Origin: CAVZLD01 sp963776055
Lineage (GTDB): Bacteria > Planctomycetota > Planctomycetia > Pirellulales > Pirellulaceae
Length of the DNA stretch: 64,000 bases
Direction of reading: 5' to 3'
Assembly: GCA_963776055.1 (NCBI GenBank)
Contig: CAVZLD010000002.1
Location: 62,001 to 126,000, forward strand
Part shown: positions 29,752 through 38,570 of the stretch, in pieces
Numbering within the stretch: the first letter of the stretch is position 1
Layout of the letters: every line of letters starts with the position of its first letter
The notes under the pieces: model-generated
What the model was told of the DNA's origin: nothing
The model's database searches: none
Seen by the model: the letters and a program-made list of their open reading frames with translations, nothing else
Translations under genes and position numbers: made by a program

Positions 29752-30651
29752 TCAGTAGGCTCCCCGCACCGTCATGCGAATCGCATACAGCCCTTGGCTG
29801 GCCGTGATAAACAGAGTCTTGCGGTCACCCCCACCAAAACAGACGTTGGCCGTCCAACGTTCCTCCAGGGGAATTACGCCCAGCTTCCTGCCTTCCGGAT
29901 GGAAGACGCTCACGCCCTCGCGACCGGTCAGGTAGACATTGCCCTGCTCGTCCAGCGTCATCCCGTCAGAACCACTCATGCAAAACAAACGTTTGCCGGT
30001 CAGTTCGCCGTCGGCTTCGATTGCGTACGCATACGTGCGGCCCGCCCGAATATCCGCCACGTACAAAATCTTTCCGTCGGGAGTCCCCACGATCCCGTTC
30101 GGTTGCTGCAGATCATCAGCCACGCGGCGGAGCGTTTCTCGATCGGCGCTCAGGAAGTAGACGCACTGCGCTTCCTGCTCGGCCGGCCCACGATTCCAGT
30201 ACGGACGTTTGTAGAAAGGATCGGTGAAGTAGAGACCGCCGTCTGGTCGGATCCACAAGTCGTTTGGGCCGTTGAGCAGCTTGCCCTCGAACCGATCGAC
30301 CAGGACCTCGTGCTTGCCTTGACCGTCGATCGACCATAGCTGGTTGTTCTCGTCAGCACACGCGAGCAAATGACCGGACGAGTCGAAGAAAAGTCCATTG
30401 CTTCGCCCGCAGGGCTGCAGGAATGTCGACAGTTCTCCATCGACGCTCCACTTCAAGATCCGGTCATTCGGCTGGTCAGTGAAGTAGATGTTTCCATCAC
30501 GGTCCGCGGCAGGACCTTCGGTAAATTGAAAGCCGTCGGCCAGTTGCTCGACCATCGCTCCCGGTGCCACTGTTTCCGGCGGTTCGCCCAACACACCCCC
30601 CCCCATTGCCTGACAGGCAGTCACAAACGCCATCGTAAAGCAGAGTCGCAT
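29752..30651 (-). CDS. Secreted SMP-30/gluconolactonase-like protein
   Basis: 299 residues with an N-terminal export signal (LCFTMAFVTACQAMGGG). Six-bladed propeller features of the SMP-30/Gnl/LRE family: FTEGPAADRDGNIYFTDQ with the metal-binding Glu, GRSNGLFFDSSGHLLACAD, LLNGPNDLWIRPDGGLYFTD with the metal-binding Asn, and GSDGMTLDEQGNVYLTG with the catalytic Asp. These relatives hydrolyse sugar lactones such as gluconolactone. The full residue set and the export signal suggest an active periplasmic or extracellular lactonase; exact substrate is unknown. Confidence 0.88.
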   Translation of the reverse strand: MRLCFTMAFVTACQAMGGGVLGEPPETVAPGAMVEQLADGFQFTEGPAADRDGNIYFTDQPNDRILKWSVDGELSTFLQPCGRSNGLFFDSSGHLLACADENNQLWSIDGQGKHEVLVDRFEGKLLNGPNDLWIRPDGGLYFTDPFYKRPYWNRGPAEQEAQCVYFLSADRETLRRVADDLQQPNGIVGTPDGKILYVADIRAGRTYAYAIEADGELTGKRLFCMSGSDGMTLDEQGNVYLTGREGVSVFHPEGRKLGVIPLEERWTANVCFGGGDRKTLFITASQGLYAIRMTVRGAY

Positions 30652-31619
30652 AGGTCACCTCGAGACCATTCAGGTTGTCGCGTGAATCGGACCGATGTCA
30701 GCGTACCAGATGAGCACCTCTCCGCAATCTAGCCCCCCACGTGGTGAATTTGACACAGTCCGATTTAGGGGAATGGCGAAACAGCAACCGGGATTGCCGA
30801 CCGATCGATCGAGAAGAATGGTAATCCATGCGAGCTGAAGAAGAAATCAGGATGGAGACAATACAGGGGAGAGAGAACGCGGATCGTTGCGGATGCCGCG
30901 GATGAACGCGGATCGGAAAGGAAGTTAGAAGGGACCGTAAGGGTCTACGGCAGGACACGGGTAGGACACACCCAGATCTACGCAGAAAGGCGAGCTTGAG
31001 GGTCTGGCCGCAAACCCTCGCTGTTACGTGCCAGGTGCCCGGGCATTCGAGAAACCGATTCACGTTTCAACTCCAACATCCGCGTTCCATTACGCAGCCG
31101 GGGCATCCTGTCCGCATTCGATCCGCATTCATCCGCATTCATCCGCATTCATCCGCGTTCATCTGCGTTCATCTGCGTTCATCCGCGTTCATCCGCGTTC
31201 ATCCGCGTTCATCCGCGTTCATCCGCGTTCTCCTCCTCATCCGCGTTCATCCGCGTCTTCATCCCTCTGCATCTCCATTCATCCCCATTCCCCGCGCCAC
31301 CCCGCTCACCCGCGTCCCCCTAATCCCCTGGAATCCCGCAAACCACGAATCACGCCCGCTCCCTCACGACAACTCGCGGCAAGCGAACTTTCCGCGAGGG
31401 CCATTTGCGTGGTCCGCTGTGTCTTCCGGTCACGCCGGCTGAAAGGTCCCAAAGCGCGGTTGCCCCCTCCGAACCAGTCCCAGTAAACTGCCGCTCCCGA
31501 GATGCCGATAAGACGGCCATTGACTCTCTGGGCATCCAGGTCCGTGTGACGCTCGCGGTGAACCCTTGGTTCGGTCGTCTTCTGGCGGAGGGACCCGCAG
31601 CGAACGAAGAAAGGCGCGC
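30652..31619. other. Long intergenic region with repeats
   Basis: 968 bases between the lactonase gene and the GDP-fucose-synthase-like gene, which diverge. It contains two 'GAACGCGGAT' copies at 30875-30884 and 30904-30913, in the opposite orientation to the 10-bp tandem array listed separately. Apparent open frames across the array (repeating SAFIRVHPR) result from the repeat and are not genes. The rest shows nothing recognisable. Confidence 0.6.
31121..31290. repeat. 10-bp tandem repeat array (ATCCGCGTTC type)
   Basis: Eleven consecutive 10-bp units in perfect register occupy 31121-31230: variants ATCCGCATTC (three), ATCCGCGTTC (six) and ATCTGCGTTC (two). Degenerate copies continue to about 31290 (TCATCCGCGTTCATCCGCG, then CATCTCCATTC and ATCCCCATTC). 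The unit's reverse complement GAACGCGGAT occurs twice about 210-250 bases upstream, and the same core is inside the 98-bp repeat at 60.2 kb. The array is non-coding. Confidence 0.95.
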
Positions 31620-32585
31620 ATGATGGGACAATTAGCCGGTCGACGGGTCATCGTGACAGGCGGGGCAGGATTCCTGGGGAAAGCCGTGTGCCAAGAACTG
31701 GCTCGCCACTCACCTCAGCAGATCTTCATCCCACGGAGTCGCGAACACGATCTGCGAGACATGAAGGCGGTGCAAAGGCTCCTTTCCGACGTTCAGCCCG
31801 ACGTGATCATTCACCTGGCAGCCGTGGTGGGTGGCATCGGCGCGAACCGCAGCAATCCCGGTCGGTATTTTTACGACAACGCGATCATGGGCATCCAGTT
31901 GATGGAAGCCGCTCGGCAGTTCGCCGTCCCGAAATACGTCCAGGTCGGTACGATCTGTTCCTACCCGAAACACACACCGGTACCGTTTTGCGAGGACGAT
32001 CTCTGGACCGGTTACCCTGAGGAGACGAACGCGCCGTACGGACTGGCGAAGAAGATGCTGCTGGTGCAAGCTCAAGCCTATCGACAACAGTATGGGATGA
32101 ATGCTGTCACGCTGCTGCCGGTCAACCTATACGGACCGCACGACAACTTTGATCTGGAGTCGAGTCACGTCATTCCCGCTCTGATCCGCAAGTTCCTGGA
32201 AGCGCGCGATGCAGGACGGGAGTCGGTCGAGGCCTGGGGCACGGGCCGCGCATCGCGTGAATTCCTGTATGTGCGTGATGCTGCGCGAGGGATCGTATGG
32301 GCGGCGGATCGCTATGACGACGGCGAGCCGGTAAACCTCGGCTCCGGGCAGGAAATCACGATCCGCGATTTGGCCGAGCAGATCGCCGTCCTGTGCCGCT
32401 TCGAAGGCCAGATTCACTGGAATGCCAACCAGCCCGACGGACAACCGCGCCGCTGCCTGGACACGACACGGGCCCGAGAGCGATTTGGTTTTCAAGCGGA
32501 GACGCGGCTGGAAGAGGGGCTTCGTGAGACGATTGCCTGGTACGAGCGATGTCGCGGCTCGGACGGGATTCGTAGCGCCGCCTGA
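31620..32585 (+). CDS. fcl: GDP-L-fucose synthase-like NAD-dependent epimerase/reductase
   Basis: 321 residues, extended short-chain dehydrogenase. NADP-binding TGGAGFLGKAVCQEL at the N-terminus, HLAAVVGGIGANRSNPGRYFYDN (the WcaG signature), catalytic Ser/Tyr/Lys region GTICSYPKHTPVPF and APYGLAKKMLL, and NLYGPHDNFDLESSHVIPALI. It would epimerise and reduce GDP-4-keto-6-deoxymannose, the Gmd product, to GDP-L-fucose; a related epimerase substrate is possible. Two adjacent ATGs (31620 and 31623) follow an AAGGCG ribosome site. It converges on the SAM methyltransferase gene. Confidence 0.85.
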   Translation: MMGQLAGRRVIVTGGAGFLGKAVCQELARHSPQQIFIPRSREHDLRDMKAVQRLLSDVQPDVIIHLAAVVGGIGANRSNPGRYFYDNAIMGIQLMEAARQFAVPKYVQVGTICSYPKHTPVPFCEDDLWTGYPEETNAPYGLAKKMLLVQAQAYRQQYGMNAVTLLPVNLYGPHDNFDLESSHVIPALIRKFLEARDAGRESVEAWGTGRASREFLYVRDAARGIVWAADRYDDGEPVNLGSGQEITIRDLAEQIAVLCRFEGQIHWNANQPDGQPRRCLDTTRARERFGFQAETRLEEGLRETIAWYERCRGSDGIRSAA

Positions 32586-32679
32586 TCTCGTCAGGCGACA
32601 GAACTCGCCGCCCACCGTTTGGCTCGTCATGCAATTCCACCGCGTCGGGGCCCTGTCGGGCGGGGCGTGGTCAGGTCCC

Positions 32680-33444
32680 TTAGGAACGATGCTGCCGGGC
32701 CTGCTGCAATTCTGCCTTTACTTCGCGAAGCGTGGCTGCCTGCCGCTGCACACGATCGCGAAGTTGTTCGATTGCTTGTTGCTGTTGCTCCGACCGTTTC
32801 TGCAATTCGGTGGCAAGCCGGGACAAGTGCATCGTGGCAAGCCAGTCGACCGAATGGAGTCGCGCATAGCGCTGCAGCGCCGTGCGGGCCGCGACAGGAT
32901 AGAAGGCGATGACGTCATTGACGACCATCATTTCATGTCGATCACTGACTTCCGTCAATCCGTTGATGATCGCTTGCCAGCTAGGCCATTGACTCACCTC
33001 ATGGGGATCGGCAGGTGGGCAAAGATACAATCGAGCGTCATCAATCAGAATCACCGACTGATCATCGATTGTCTTGAGGGCGGCCAACTCCTGCAACAGA
33101 GGGCATTGCGACGTCTGACCGGCCGTACCGTCGGCCACACACCAATGCGCATCCAACCAGTACAAGACTCCTTGCCCCTCAAAGCGACCTCGCAGATTCC
33201 GCAAGACAGTGGCGGAATCTCCTTCGTGCACGTGAACATGCGGTTGATTTGCGAATCGTGTCTGGGCCGCTCGGCACAAATCCGGTGACAACTCGACGGA
33301 GTGAATTTCTTCAAAGCGATCGATGAATTCGCTGACCGTATCGCCGCGAAACGTACCGGTTTCTACCAGAACCGAAAGCGAGATTACGTCTTGCAGACAC
33401 TCCACCAGCCGGCTGTCGAGAGAAAAGACCACGGCACCCATCAC
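32680..33444 (-). CDS. SAM-dependent methyltransferase-like protein with coiled-coil tail
   Basis: 254 residues. A Rossmann methyltransferase core is indicated by LSVLVETGTFRGDTVSEF (motif I), IHSVELSPDLCRAAQTRF (acidic ribose-binding Glu) and VLYWLDAHWC. From about residue 205 the chain becomes a Gln-rich coiled coil (ATELQKRSEQQQQAIEQLRD), to the end. This pattern is found in methyltransferases of bacterial surface-glycan loci; the acceptor is unknown. Convergent with the GDP-fucose-synthase-like gene. Confidence 0.7.
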   Translation of the reverse strand: MMGAVVFSLDSRLVECLQDVISLSVLVETGTFRGDTVSEFIDRFEEIHSVELSPDLCRAAQTRFANQPHVHVHEGDSATVLRNLRGRFEGQGVLYWLDAHWCVADGTAGQTSQCPLLQELAALKTIDDQSVILIDDARLYLCPPADPHEVSQWPSWQAIINGLTEVSDRHEMMVVNDVIAFYPVAARTALQRYARLHSVDWLATMHLSRLATELQKRSEQQQQAIEQLRDRVQRQAATLREVKAELQQARQHRS

Positions 33445-33882
33445 ACCTCCTCACAGCAAAAGGTCGTTCCGCGGGTTCCATCGGCGCGCTTCACTCGAAT
33501 TCGACCCTCGGCAACTTGGGTCATTGTAAGGGCTGCGCGGCATTCACAGAATGTCGCTCTGCGCAACCCCGCGCGGAAGAGCGCCATCACGGAATCGCTG
33601 AGCACTGCCACCAGGCAAGAAGATCGAGTTCCATGCGAAAGCGTGTGTTCTCTTTCTTCGAACCGGCAATTCACCGGCGAGGCGACGTCACGAGAAGTGG
33701 TCCGCGGTACAGCCGCGTTGCTCATTTCCAATCGATCTTGCGGCTCCAAACGGACTCTTGTATCATTCCTCCGCCATCGGATTCCCACCGACTCGCCTTT
33801 CGTGGCGATGCGGTCCGAATTCCCGTGGCGAGCATCGGACGGCGAAGATCGTGACTGTATCCGCGAGCCCACAGGTGTTCAT
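33445..33882. other. Intergenic region between divergent genes
   Basis: 438 bases between the methyltransferase (minus) and the MBOAT gene (plus). The coding frame of the MBOAT extends upstream without a stop but loses protein-like character before the GTG at 33883. Nothing else recognised. Confidence 0.4.
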
Positions 33883-35348
33883 GTGACGTTTGCCAGCCTG
33901 ACCTTCTTTCTCTTCTTGCCGATTGTTTTTGCGCTGCACTGGATGCAGCGACGTGGATCGGCAGCAGAATGTGGTCCTGATCCTCGCGAGCTACCTGTTC
34001 TACGGTTGGTGGGACTATCACTTTTGCGTTTGATGCTGCTTTCGAGCCTGGTTGACTATGCGATGGGTCGTGCGTTGGGTCGAACGGACGCACCGGGCTA
34101 TCGGCGAGCGTGGTTGAGCATCAGTCTCTTGAACAATCTCGGTCTGCTGGCGTTCTTCAAGTACTTCAATTTCTTCCGCGAGAACTTTGTTCAGTTGGCC
34201 GACCAGATTGGCTGGCAGGTCAACGCGGGAACTCTGGAAATCATTTTGCCCGTCGGAATCAGTTTCTACACCTTCCAGACGCTCAGCTATACGATTGATG
34301 TCTATCGTCGGCGATTGGAGCCGACCGAAAGTTTGACGCACTATCTCGCCTTCGTCTCGCTTTTTTCCTCAATTGGTTGCCGGCCCGATCGAGCGTGCGA
34401 CACGTCTGTTGCCGCAGTTTGCTCAGCGGCGAATTTTCGACGAACAGAACAGTCGTGAAGGAATGCGGCAGATTCTGTGGGGTTTGGCCAAGAAGCTGGT
34501 GCTGGCGGACCGCTTGGCGGCGTTCGTCGACACGGCGTACAACGACCCGTCATCGGCCAACGGCCCGATCCTCGTGCTGGCCACAATCTGCTTTGCCTTT
34601 CAGATCTACTGCGATTTTTCGGCCTATTCGGACATCGCGATTGGCACGGCCCGGTTGTTTGGCATCCAATTGAGCCGAAATTTCGCCTATCCGTACTTCT
34701 CCCAGAGTCCGACGGAGTTCTGGCGGCGCTGGCACATCTCCCTTTCGACCTGGTTTCGCGACTACGTCTACATTCCGTTGGGAGGCAACCGCACGACGCG
34801 ACGTCCGTCAGGCCGTCAACGTGATGGTAACGTTTCTGTTGAGTGGTTTGTGGCATGGTGCGGCTTGGCGATTTGTGTTTTGGGGCGGCATCCACGGCGC
34901 CGCTGTCGCGTCAGACGGCATCACGCGCGGATCGACGGCGGAGCGGGAAGAGACACCGGGTGGCGAGACGCTGCTTCCGACGCCGCGGATCCTCGCGCGG
35001 ATGATCGGGACCTTTACGTTGGTCTGCTTCGGCTGGGTCTTTTTCCGAGCTGCTGACTTGCGGCAAGCAGGTCTGATTCTGCATCAGATCCTGGCCGACC
35101 TATTCTCTCCGGCCGCCTACGGTCGGCTGCTAACGACAATCGAGACCGATTCCGTCCTGCGGTCCACTCTGTTACTGCTGTTAACCTTCGTCGTCCTGGA
35201 GTGGATTCAGCGTCGGGAAACGCACGGACTACGGCTTGGTCACTGGCCGGAGCCGATCCGGTGGGCCACTTATTCGTTAATCATCTGGGGTGGGCTGAAC
35301 CTGATGCCCACCGATCAGGTGAATCCATTCATCTACTTCGCCTTTTAA
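33883..35348 (+). CDS. MBOAT family O-acyltransferase (AlgI-like), multiply frame-interrupted
   Basis: Read with frame corrections the locus gives about 488 residues, right for AlgI/DltB-type membrane-bound O-acyltransferases. Start GTG at 33883 yields VTFASLTFFLFLPIVFALHW. The segment NVVLILASYLFYGWWDYHF lies in another frame between two breaks near 33955 and 34025. Then LMLLSSLVDYAMGRALG continues. A T6 run near 34364-34369 breaks the frame before FPQLVAGPIERATRLLPQF, and another break near 34805 precedes VNVMVTFLLSGLWHGAAW. Active-site features FWRRWHISLSTWFRDY and the invariant His in SGLWHG are present. These proteins move acyl groups across the membrane to acetylate exopolysaccharide. 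The SGNH partner gene follows 9 bases later. Confidence 0.85.
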
Positions 35349-35357
35349 GGTCCGAGC

Positions 35358-36413
35358 ATGGCGCGTTTTCTGCTGCGCATCACCGTGTTCTTCATGCTGC
35401 AAGCGGGTCTGGCATGGCTCGTGTTTCCTCCTGCCTTCTCCCAGCCGCGGCCGGGCTATCTGGCCGCTCTGGAGGACAAGCTGGCGCTGTTGGAAGAAGA
35501 CGGTCCGCCGCGAGTGATTTTCACGGGAGGATCGAGCACTGCGTTTGGAATCAACTCTCAGGTTTTCCAGGAAGCACTCGACCAGAAGCCGGTCAATTTG
35601 GGCCTGCATGCGGCGATGGGAATGGATCTCTACCTGCGGATCGTCGAACAACATGCTCGCCCAGGCGACCTCATCGTGTTGCTGCCGGAATACGCTCTGT
35701 TATCCGACCGTCTCGAAATGCCGTCTTCAGATATCCGGCGTCTGCTACGCAACTGCCCATCGGCCTGGCGCTATTTGGGCGGCAATCTGCGGGGTGTGAA
35801 ACAGTTTCTGGACACGATGGCGTTGTCGGAAGCAGCCTATTGGGTCCAGAAGGGAACCCGCATTCAGCGGAGTCAGCTGAAGCAACTGAAACGACGTTTT
35901 CGGTCACGCCGCGGTCGGTCCGCCGAGCAGGTCGCCGCGCACCGTCGCCTCCCGCATCCCGCCAACGAAAACTCGATCTACCAACGTGCCAACTTCAATC
36001 AGTTCGGTGACATGGTGGGCCATCACGGCCTTCCGTCGCCGACGGATCACCAGCCTTCGAATGGCGTGGCATTTGATGAAGAGCAATTGATGAAGTCGAT
36101 CGAGCGTTTGAACGTGTGCGCAGATCGCTGTCGTCGTCAAGGAGCCGATGTTATCTTCTCCTATCCCCCGATTGTCGATCAGAATCTCGTTCGTTGTCGA
36201 AATCGGATTCATCAAATGCAGCAGATTCTCGAGCAAGCTTTGCGAATGCCGATTGTCAATCGCCCTGAAGATGTGGCGTTTCCCTTGACGCAGTTTTTCG
36301 ATACGGATCTGCATCTGACAGAGGCCGGCCAGTACGAACGAAGCCGCATTCTGCTCCACGGCCTGTCACGAGAATTGGCAGCCCGACGTCAAACGGACGC
36401 CAAGTGGCGATAG
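35358..36413 (+). CDS. SGNH-hydrolase-like partner of the MBOAT acyltransferase
   Basis: 351 residues with an N-terminal membrane anchor (FLLRITVFFMLQAGLAWLVF). An SGNH/GDSL-like fold is suggested by VIFTGGSSTAFGINSQVF (block I, Ser in GGSS) near residue 55-72, NLGLHAAMGMDLYLRIVEQ, DVIFSYPP and the C-terminal FDTDLHLTEAGQY (Asp-x-x-His block V) near 314-326. Such proteins (AlgX/AlgJ/PatB types) complete O-acetyl transfer to polysaccharide on the outer side of the membrane. Position 9 bases after the MBOAT gene supports this pairing. A His/Arg-rich mid-region is lineage specific. Confidence 0.75.
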   Translation: MARFLLRITVFFMLQAGLAWLVFPPAFSQPRPGYLAALEDKLALLEEDGPPRVIFTGGSSTAFGINSQVFQEALDQKPVNLGLHAAMGMDLYLRIVEQHARPGDLIVLLPEYALLSDRLEMPSSDIRRLLRNCPSAWRYLGGNLRGVKQFLDTMALSEAAYWVQKGTRIQRSQLKQLKRRFRSRRGRSAEQVAAHRRLPHPANENSIYQRANFNQFGDMVGHHGLPSPTDHQPSNGVAFDEEQLMKSIERLNVCADRCRRQGADVIFSYPPIVDQNLVRCRNRIHQMQQILEQALRMPIVNRPEDVAFPLTQFFDTDLHLTEAGQYERSRILLHGLSRELAARRQTDAKWR

Positions 36414-36488
36414 GCTCTGGAATCGCTGATTTCGAAGTTCCGCACTGGGCTCTTGAGGAATCCCTTTTCGCCCGAAATGTCGCATCGC

Positions 36489-36855
36489 ATCGTAACCCGC
36501 ACATCAGTTTTGAAGTTGCGCATTTCCCGGATTTTCCTCTTCCGTTGAGCGAAACGCCGCTGAAATCGTAACCCGCAGCGTCAGTTTTGAAATTGCACGT
36601 TCGGCGTGCATCCTAACCCGCAGCGTGAGCGAGGGATCTTGACCCATCGGCGCAATCGATGTCCTCGCTGACGCTCTTTGAAGTTGCACATTTCCGAATT
36701 TCCCTCCTCCGATGTGCGGAATGCCCGCGAAATCCTAACCCGAAGCGTCAGCGAGGGAGACACGTCCCAACGGTTCTAAAGTGTTCCCTCGCTTACGCTT
36801 CGGGTTGAGAAAGATCGAAACGTGCAACTTCAAAACTGACGCTGCGGGTTACGAT
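36489..36855. repeat. Nested inverted repeats of planctomycete intergenic type
   Basis: Non-coding, between the SGNH gene and sdaA. An outer pair, 36565-36599 and 36821-36855, are inverted copies identical at 34 of 35 positions (core ATCGTAACCCGCAGCGTCAG). An inner pair, 36736-36758 and 36785-36807, match at 21 of 23 positions (core TAACCCGAAGCGTCAGCGAG). Partial direct copies occur at 36489-36529, 36612-36636 and 36662-36694. The 502-base gap 36414-36915 holds nothing else recognisable. I recall similar elements between genes of other planctomycetes, but cannot check this here. Confidence 0.9.
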
Positions 36856-36915
36856 GCGCCCCCAAGGCGACACTTCCAAACACGCTGTAGCGGTTCGAGG
36901 GAACATCTCCTGGCC

Positions 36916-38479
36916 TCAACCGCACCGGCAACAGCCGGGTTTCAGGGCCAGTGCCGAGGGAGTTACGGCCAGGCCGCCTTTCGAAGTGCAACGCAGCGAA
37001 GCCGGCATGGCTTGACCGACGGCGTAGACCGCATCGATCGTGTCATCCAGCGGGACGAGGTTGGGGTAGCCGCCGAGCACGAGGTCGGCGTTTACGAACG
37101 CACCGGCAGCGGCGGCCCCATTGCGTGTATGGCAGGGGATCTCGACCGTGCCATGGAGCAGATCACACACTGTCCCCATGGTATTTTGAAAAGCGATCGC
37201 CGCCGCATCGCAGGCTTGTCGCGCGGTGCCTCCTACGGCATCCACGACCGCGGCGGACGCCATCGCCCCGGACGCGCCGATTTCGACCTGGCAGCCGGCC
37301 ATTTCGGCTGCGAAGGTCGCTCGCAGCGCCAGAATTGCGCCGATCGATCCGGCCGCCAAGAGTGCGCGCGCGATCTGATCACGCGACAGGGACCGCTCTT
37401 CGGCCAACGTCACCAGCGTTCCGGGGATCACACCTGCCGATCCGCCGGTGGGCGCGGCACACACGACTCCCATCGCAGCGTCGACGTGCATGACCGCCAG
37501 CGCATCGCGCCGCCGCGCACGTGTGGAGGCTGCTGGTCGCGAGACGTCCCTCGGCCTCGGCACGAAAAATGGCTCCAGCGCATGCCGGCAGCAACTGCAT
37601 GCCCGTGAAATCGGGTTCCAAACCCTGGGCAACGGATCGGGCCATAATGTCATAGCGCCGGAGCATCTCTTGCATCACTTCGGCTTGACTGATCCCCAGC
37701 AATTGGGACTCGTACTCGAGGGCCAGTGCTCCCAGAGAGATCCCGCGCCGTTCGGCGATCTGAACGATTTCGGCTGCGTTGCCAAAGGCGGCGGCGCCTT
37801 TCTGCAGAAAATAGACGGGCATCGACTCCCACACGCGGCTGCGATGATCCAGCGCGGTCAGCTGCTGTCGGAATGCTTCGGGTAACGCGTCTTGGCAGCG
37901 GTTCCTCACGCGGACCAATCCGTCGACGCGATCAACGACCGGCTCGTCCAGTGGTTGGGCAAACCGGGTCAGAAGTGCGAGAGCCGCCTCTGCCTGATCC
38001 GCAGCGACTTCGACCAACGATTCAAAGGCGGAACCGTTCCAGAGCACGGGGTAACCATCGATGTGGGTAATTTCCACTTCGCCGCCACCGATCGAGCGAG
38101 CGACCAGCCGCGCGTGTCGACCGTTCGCCGCTGCCAGTTCCATTTCCACGGTGTTGGGATGGTCGGCTTTCGCCAGTCGGTCGACTCGAAACTCGATCTG
38201 CAACCCCGCATGCTGGGCATCCTGCAGCGACGTGAAGAAGGAATCCTCGGTGATCGGCTTGTCCATGAATCCCATGGCGAAACCGCGATCCGCTCCCTGT
38301 GTCGCGTAGGTAACGGCGTACGAACCATTCGCGTCGAACGTCAGAATGGCCTGCTGCGGCATTTCGCCGAGCAACGAACGTGCCATCTTGGCAATGTGAT
38401 AGGCGCCGGCGGTGTGCGAGCTGGAGGGTCCTCGCATCACAGGCCCCAACACGTGATTGAGGATACTAATCGTCTTCAT
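36916..38479 (-). CDS. sdaA: L-serine dehydratase (iron-sulfur type, single chain), frame-interrupted
   Basis: Reading through a frame change near 37503-37515 gives about 520 residues. The N-terminal beta domain starts MKTISILNHVLGPVMRGPSSSHTAGAYHI minus none; the SSSHTAG motif near residue 19 is diagnostic. The alpha domain follows with AAPTGGSAGVIPG and the three [4Fe-4S]-ligand cysteines in MAGCQVEIG, TVCDLLHG and IPCHTRNG. It deaminates L-serine to pyruvate and ammonia. The break sits in a GC-rich stretch between LATSSLHT and ALAVMHVDAAMG, where homologues are continuous. The following gene on the same strand is a tandem glycosyltransferase 91 bases away, not obviously related. Confidence 0.88.
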
Positions 38480-38570
38480 GGCTACCTTGCAGACCTGTCT
38501 GGTATTTTGCCCTACCGGGAATCAGTACTGGAAAGGCAATTCTACAGATCTCGGTAGTTCCGCGATACGT

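Noticed and set aside
30996..31486. Open frames encoding SAFIRVHPR-type repeats
   Set aside because: Product of reading the 10-bp array in three frames; non-coding repeat is the simpler explanation.
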